From assembly GCA_937907055.1 (NCBI GenBank), contig CALCTW010000029.1, positions 1-10,093 on the forward strand: a stretch of 10,093 nt of DNA, written 5' to 3'. The notes under the pieces were generated by a model. The model was not told the origin of the DNA and searched no databases. It saw nothing but the letters and a program-made list of their open reading frames with translations. A program made the translations under genes and the position numbers. Shown here in pieces: positions 7,420-10,093 of this stretch (position 1 is the first letter of the stretch; every line of letters begins with the position of its first letter). This stretch comes from an uncultured Clostridia bacterium. GTDB taxonomy: Bacteria; Bacillota; Clostridia; Christensenellales; Aristaeellaceae.

Positions 7420-7659
7420 ATGGCAGAACGACAGGCGTTAAATCTTGATGAATTGGAAATGGTCGCTGGTGGAAGGATGAACATTCAGTATGATGGCAAG
7501 ACTGGCGAAGGTGTAATTACAAGTACTGCTACTGGTGGTACCTATACTTTTAGTGGCTAGAATAAGGCAGCCATCTATGCTTACCTGTACTCAATGTCTG
7601 CAGGCACGACTGAAACGCAAGCTGTTAACGATCTGATCGCTAGGGGCTTGATTCGTTGA
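7420..7659 (+). CDS. GG-leader precursor peptide 2 with an internal TAG codon
   Basis: A 79-residue precursor-like peptide if TAG at 7558-7560 (codon 47) is read as sense. The leader ends in LNLDELEMVAGG (residues 7-18), the typical acidic/hydrophobic double-glycine signal cut by C39 peptidases, which fits the C39 exporter at 1-1698. The predicted core starts at Arg19 and contains a Gly/Thr/Ser-rich part (28-46) and, after TAG, an amphipathic-looking segment (NKAAIYAYLYSMSAG, 48-62) ending at LIARGLIR and TGA at 7657. Under the standard code the product is a 46-residue peptide ending at Gly46, which I regard as truncated. The post-TAG segment has ordinary amino-acid composition and ends 18 bases before the terminator stem, as expected for a real gene end. 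TGGAGG lies 9 bases before ATG 7420. There is no cysteine, so thioether cross-links through Cys are excluded. Confidence 0.72.
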
Positions 7660-7677
7660 TAATACTGAACTGTTACT

Positions 7678-7711
7678 GGGTTGAAAGTTTATCTTTCAAC
7701 CCGCTTTTTTT
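7678..7711 (+). terminator. Strong terminator/attenuator between precursor and radical SAM genes
   Basis: A perfect 10-bp stem GGGTTGAAAG (7678-7687) with CTTTCAACCC (7693-7702), a 5-base loop, then GC and seven T (7705-7711). It lies 18 bp after precursor 2 and only 8 bp before the radical SAM start. With no separate promoter seen for the enzymes, it probably makes precursor mRNA far exceed enzyme mRNA through partial read-through. Confidence 0.85.
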
Positions 7712-7719
7712 GAGATAGT

Positions 7720-8772
7720 ATGAGAAATAAATGGTCTGATTTTAACGAACGTATCATGGTACAGCAAGCGCAAAAGGTATTGCCCTATCATGTGACTTTT
7801 GAGTTAACACCAAAGTGTAACTTCAATTGCAAAATGTGTTATATCCATGAAACTACTGAGCATAGCATTGACTCAAGTACATTATTACCGGCAGAATTGT
7901 GGATTGATGCAGCAAAGGAGGCACGTCAGTTAGGTGCTTTGCTCATCGGTATGACCGGTGGTGAAGTTTTTACTCGGTCGGATTTTCAGCACATTTATGA
8001 AACAATCTATGACATGGGCTTTCTTGTAAATGTTTTGACTAATGGTTATTTGATAACCGACAAGGATATCAAGTGGTTATCGAGAAGAAAACCCAATCTG
8101 ATGAAAATTACGCTTTATGGTGCCAGTGATGATACATATGAATGTGTGTGTGGTGTTAAACACGGATTTACCCGAGTAACTGAAAATATACTTAAACTTA
8201 AGAATGCTGGTATCCGGTTGAAAATCACATCTACGCTCATTAAGGATAATATCAACGATCTAGTTGCGATGCGTGAATGGGCAACTCAGCATGGATTTCC
8301 ATTTAGCGCCAGTTCCAGCCTGTTCCAGCCTATCCGAGGCGCGACGCGTGATATCGAAGATATTAGGCTCGATGTGGGTTTGAATGGGCAACTGTCGGAT
8401 GATATTTTGGCATTTCTTGATACGGTACCAACGAGCCGATTCTAGCCTTTCAGCCGGTGCCGATGCTATAATAATTCCTGTACTATTACTTGGCAAGGAA
8501 ACCTTGTTGGATGTAACTTTATCAATACAGTCACAACCAAATATGAAAAAGGGCATTTTGTAGATAATTTTCGTATCCTATGGAGTCGTCTCAACCAAAT
8601 CAAACTGCCTCGTCAGTGTGTTGATTGTAAGTTATTATCGTATTGTCTTCCCTGCCCAGGAAGGTTAGAGGGTGAATCCGGAAATCCAGAACTCATTTCA
8701 TCATATATCTGTAGGATTGCTGAAGAACGACTCGTTAATGACTATAATAGAAGGAAAGGAGAATTGAAATGA
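7720..8772 (+). CDS. Radical SAM/SPASM peptide-modifying enzyme with an internal TAG codon
   Basis: A 350-residue radical SAM enzyme when TAG at 8443-8445 (codon 242) is read as sense. The SAM-binding cluster motif CNFNCKMC gives Cys33, Cys37 and Cys40, preceded by the strand VTFELTPK; the GGE motif is at 80-82. After TAG the same frame supplies a SPASM-type cysteine set: Cys247, Cys249, Cys254, Cys265 (G-x4-C form, GNLVGC), then CVDCKLLSYCLPC with Cys300, Cys303, Cys309, Cys312, and Cys331. SPASM domains bind extra iron-sulfur clusters in peptide-modifying enzymes, so without read-through the enzyme would lose its auxiliary clusters. The read-through frame ends in TGA at 8770, overlapping the ATG of the PqqD-like gene (ATGA), a classic translational coupling. 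The start ATG 7720 has only a weak GAGA upstream and lies right after a terminator, suggesting low expression. The specific reaction (thioether, C-C cross-link, epimerisation) is not deducible. Confidence 0.88.
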
Positions 8773-9035
8773 GAGCAAAACAAGATTATATCATGCGTGA
8801 GGTTGGCGACGAGAAAATTTTAATTCCAGTCGGCGATGCTGCAGATAAGGTGAATGGTGTAATTGTTTTAAATGAGGTTGCTGCGGAGATATGGACACTC
8901 TTGTCTAGCGAACAATCAATAGATTCAATTGTCGAACAACTTTTAGAATTATTTGATGTAGACAAAGCAATATTACGGAATGATGTATAGGAATGCATTC
9001 AGAAATTCATTGATGTTGGCTGCATTGTAAAGTAA
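8769..9035 (+). CDS. PqqD-like RiPP leader-binding protein with an internal TAG codon
   Basis: An 88-residue PqqD-family protein, expected to bind the precursor leader and present it to the radical SAM enzyme. The family core is clear: NGVIVLNEVAAEIWTLLSS (residues 29-47) and the helix SIVEQLLELFDVDKA (52-66). TAG at 8988-8990 (codon 74) follows RNDV; the frame continues ECIQKFIDVGCIVK to TAA at 9033, giving the final helix and strand (family pattern DV..F...L...G.I) and the normal PqqD length of about 90. Under the standard code the protein would stop at 73 residues and lack this element. The start ATG 8769 is supported by AAAGGAG at 8755-8761 and by a 4-base overlap with the stop of the radical SAM gene. 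The kinase gene starts 59 bp downstream. Confidence 0.85.
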
Positions 9036-9094
9036 TCGAAAAAGAATGCATATACTGGATTGTACTGGTATTGATAAGGAAAATAACTCGAGAT

Positions 9095-9820
9095 ATGATG
9101 ACGACTTTTGCAATACGAATGGCCGGTAAAATCATTCAGATTTATCATCAATATGGTGCTGTACGCCTTTTGTGCAAAGATTATGTGACTGAGACATCAT
9201 AGACCGATATGGTAGTACAGCTTGAAGACAAAGTATTACTCCGTGAAGCTGCTCGCTCTTCTATTCAACATCCGGCGTATTTGGAGTCTTTGGCTGTTTA
9301 TCGAAGAGTATCGGAGATGTTGTTAACACATGACACCTTTCTTATGCACGGTTCTGTCATCGCCATCGACAATGAGGCTTATATGTTCACTGCGAAAAGC
9401 GGTACCGGAAAGACCACACATATCCGCAAGTGGTTGGAAAGGGTGCCGGAGGCGTTTGTGGTCAACGGTGACAAACCGCTCATCATTGCCGGTAAGGAAA
9501 CGCCGCAGGCTTGCGGTACGCCATGGTGCGGCAAGGAACGCATGGGCACCAATGCTATTGTGCCGCTGAAGGCCATTGTGTTTATGGATCGTGCTGAGGA
9601 AAATGCCATTCGGCCCATCACATTTAAGCAGGCATTCCCACGTCTGCTTGAGCAGACACATCGCCCAGAGGATCCTGAACTGATGAGCAAAACATTGCAG
9701 CTGCTGGCTTCGCTCAATAATCGCGTGAAATTTTATCACTTTGACTTTAACAATTTCAAGGATGATGCCTTTGATGTGGCGTATCAGGCGCTGACCGGTA
9801 AGCAGCCACCCTGTAAGTAA
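9095..9820 (+). CDS. HprK-related kinase of a RiPP locus with an internal TAG codon
   Basis: About 241 residues if TAG at 9200-9202 (codon 36) is read as sense. The P-loop is AKSGTGKTT (about residues 100-108), preceded by the strand FLMHGSVIAID and followed by VVNGDKPLI with Asp126 and by TPWCGKERMGTN, a pattern of HPr kinase/PEP-carboxykinase-like proteins found with PqqD and radical SAM genes. Upstream of TAG the frame encodes FAIRMAGKIIQIYHQYGAVR and CKDYVTETS, which looks like the usual N-terminal beta-region; under the standard code translation could begin only at ATG 9209, which has no ribosome binding site and loses this part. The start at 9095 (or 9098) is uncertain: AAGGA is 14 bases away. 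Relatives phosphorylate lasso peptides or proteins; the substrate here is unknown. Base composition changes inside the gene, from A+T-rich to G+C-rich after about 9400. Stop TAA. Confidence 0.78.
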
Positions 9821-9857
9821 CGATGCACAGTATACCAGCGGAGTTTATCCCGCGTTG

Positions 9858-9888
9858 AAAACGATCGACTTATGCCGGTCGTTTTTTT
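9858..9888 (+). terminator. Rho-independent terminator after the kinase gene
   Basis: A 10-bp stem AAAACGATCG (9858-9867) with CGGTCGTTTT (9876-9885), including one G-T pair, an 8-base loop and a run of seven T (9882-9888). It closes the precursor/maturation operon 37 bp after the kinase stop. Confidence 0.8.
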
Positions 9889-10093
9889 GTACCCATTTTT
9901 ACTGAGAATAAAGATTTATGTCATTGATTGTCCGGATCAATCGATATTTTGATTTACGGCATTACATCAATGAAATACAGCGGTGTTTTTATCAATAAAG
10001 TATCAATTCTGTGTAAGTGTCGGAAATGATTCCTGCACAGTTTACCCAAATGGCTCAGTGTTACATTCTGTGGCGTTGTCTGATGAAAACTAC
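9889..10093. other. A+T-rich end of window, no gene recognised
   Basis: These 205 bp contain only very short frames, for example 26 codons from ATG 9918, without a ribosome binding site or recognisable motif. It may be the upstream region of a gene beyond the window. Confidence 0.5.

Noticed and set aside
9046..9129. Small 27-codon frame (MHILDCTGID...) between the PqqD-like and kinase genes
   Set aside because: No proper ribosome binding site, overlaps the kinase N-terminus in another frame, and shows no recognisable motif.
3500..9202. Interpretation as a set of five pseudogenes
   Set aside because: All interruptions are single TAGs with no TAA, TGA or frameshift, catalytic motifs are intact on both sides, and the extended radical SAM frame ends in an ATGA overlap with the next gene.
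9918..9998. Short 26-codon frame after the last terminator
   Set aside because: No ribosome binding site and no motif; chance length in A+T-rich DNA.
1..10093. CRISPR array, tRNA/rRNA genes, insertion sequence ends or transposase
   Set aside because: I looked for regular repeats, tRNA-like cloverleaf segments (including one with a CUA anticodon) and transposase genes with terminal inverted repeats and saw none by eye.

Overview
The window looks like chromosomal DNA of a Bacillota (Clostridia-like) bacterium. The grounds are strong AGGAGG-type ribosome binding sites, consensus sigma-A style promoters, an RsbU/SpoIIE-type phosphatase, and a NHLP-type RiPP (ribosomally made, post-translationally modified peptide) export system. 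No species can be named. It carries one RiPP locus in two compositional blocks: a G+C-rich export/regulation block (about 1-6715) and an A+T-rich precursor/maturation block (about 6720-9300), with G+C-rich sequence returning inside the last gene.

Layout. On the minus strand, from a strong promoter at 2368-2396, come a short HlyD-like secretion protein (2209-1715) and a C39-peptidase/permease/ATPase exporter that runs off the left edge (1698-1). Divergently, a promoter at 2499-2527 drives a second ABC exporter (2594-4393), a membrane-bound PP2C/RsbU-type phosphatase with HAMP domain (4419-6158) and a small S24/S26 peptidase-like protein (6190-6669), closed by a terminator at 6685-6714. After 477 bp of leader/promoter DNA, an extended -10 promoter (7034-7062) drives two different precursor-like peptides (7147-7341 and 7420-7659), a strong terminator/attenuator (7678-7711), a radical SAM/SPASM enzyme (7720-8772), a PqqD-like peptide chaperone (8769-9035) and an HprK-related kinase (9095-9820), closed by a terminator at 9858-9888.

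The main discovery is that TAG behaves as a sense codon. Five genes each contain exactly one in-frame TAG (3500, 7558, 8443, 8988, 9200). In every case the same frame continues on the far side with sequence that completes the expected domain. The entire SPASM cysteine set, the last PqqD helix, the ABC ATPase domain, the N-terminus of the kinase and the C-terminal half of a precursor peptide all depend on reading through. No frameshift and no in-frame TAA or TGA interrupts any gene. All nine complete genes end in TAA (6) or TGA (3), never TAG. This fits TAG reassignment, probably to glutamine, or efficient amber suppression. Standard-code annotation would truncate or split all five genes.

Working model (inference): the PqqD-like protein presents a precursor leader to the radical SAM enzyme, the HprK-like protein may phosphorylate a peptide or carrier, the C39 exporter cuts the GG leader of the second peptide during export, and the second ABC exporter gives export or self-protection. 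The phosphatase would sense the cell surface and regulate the system.
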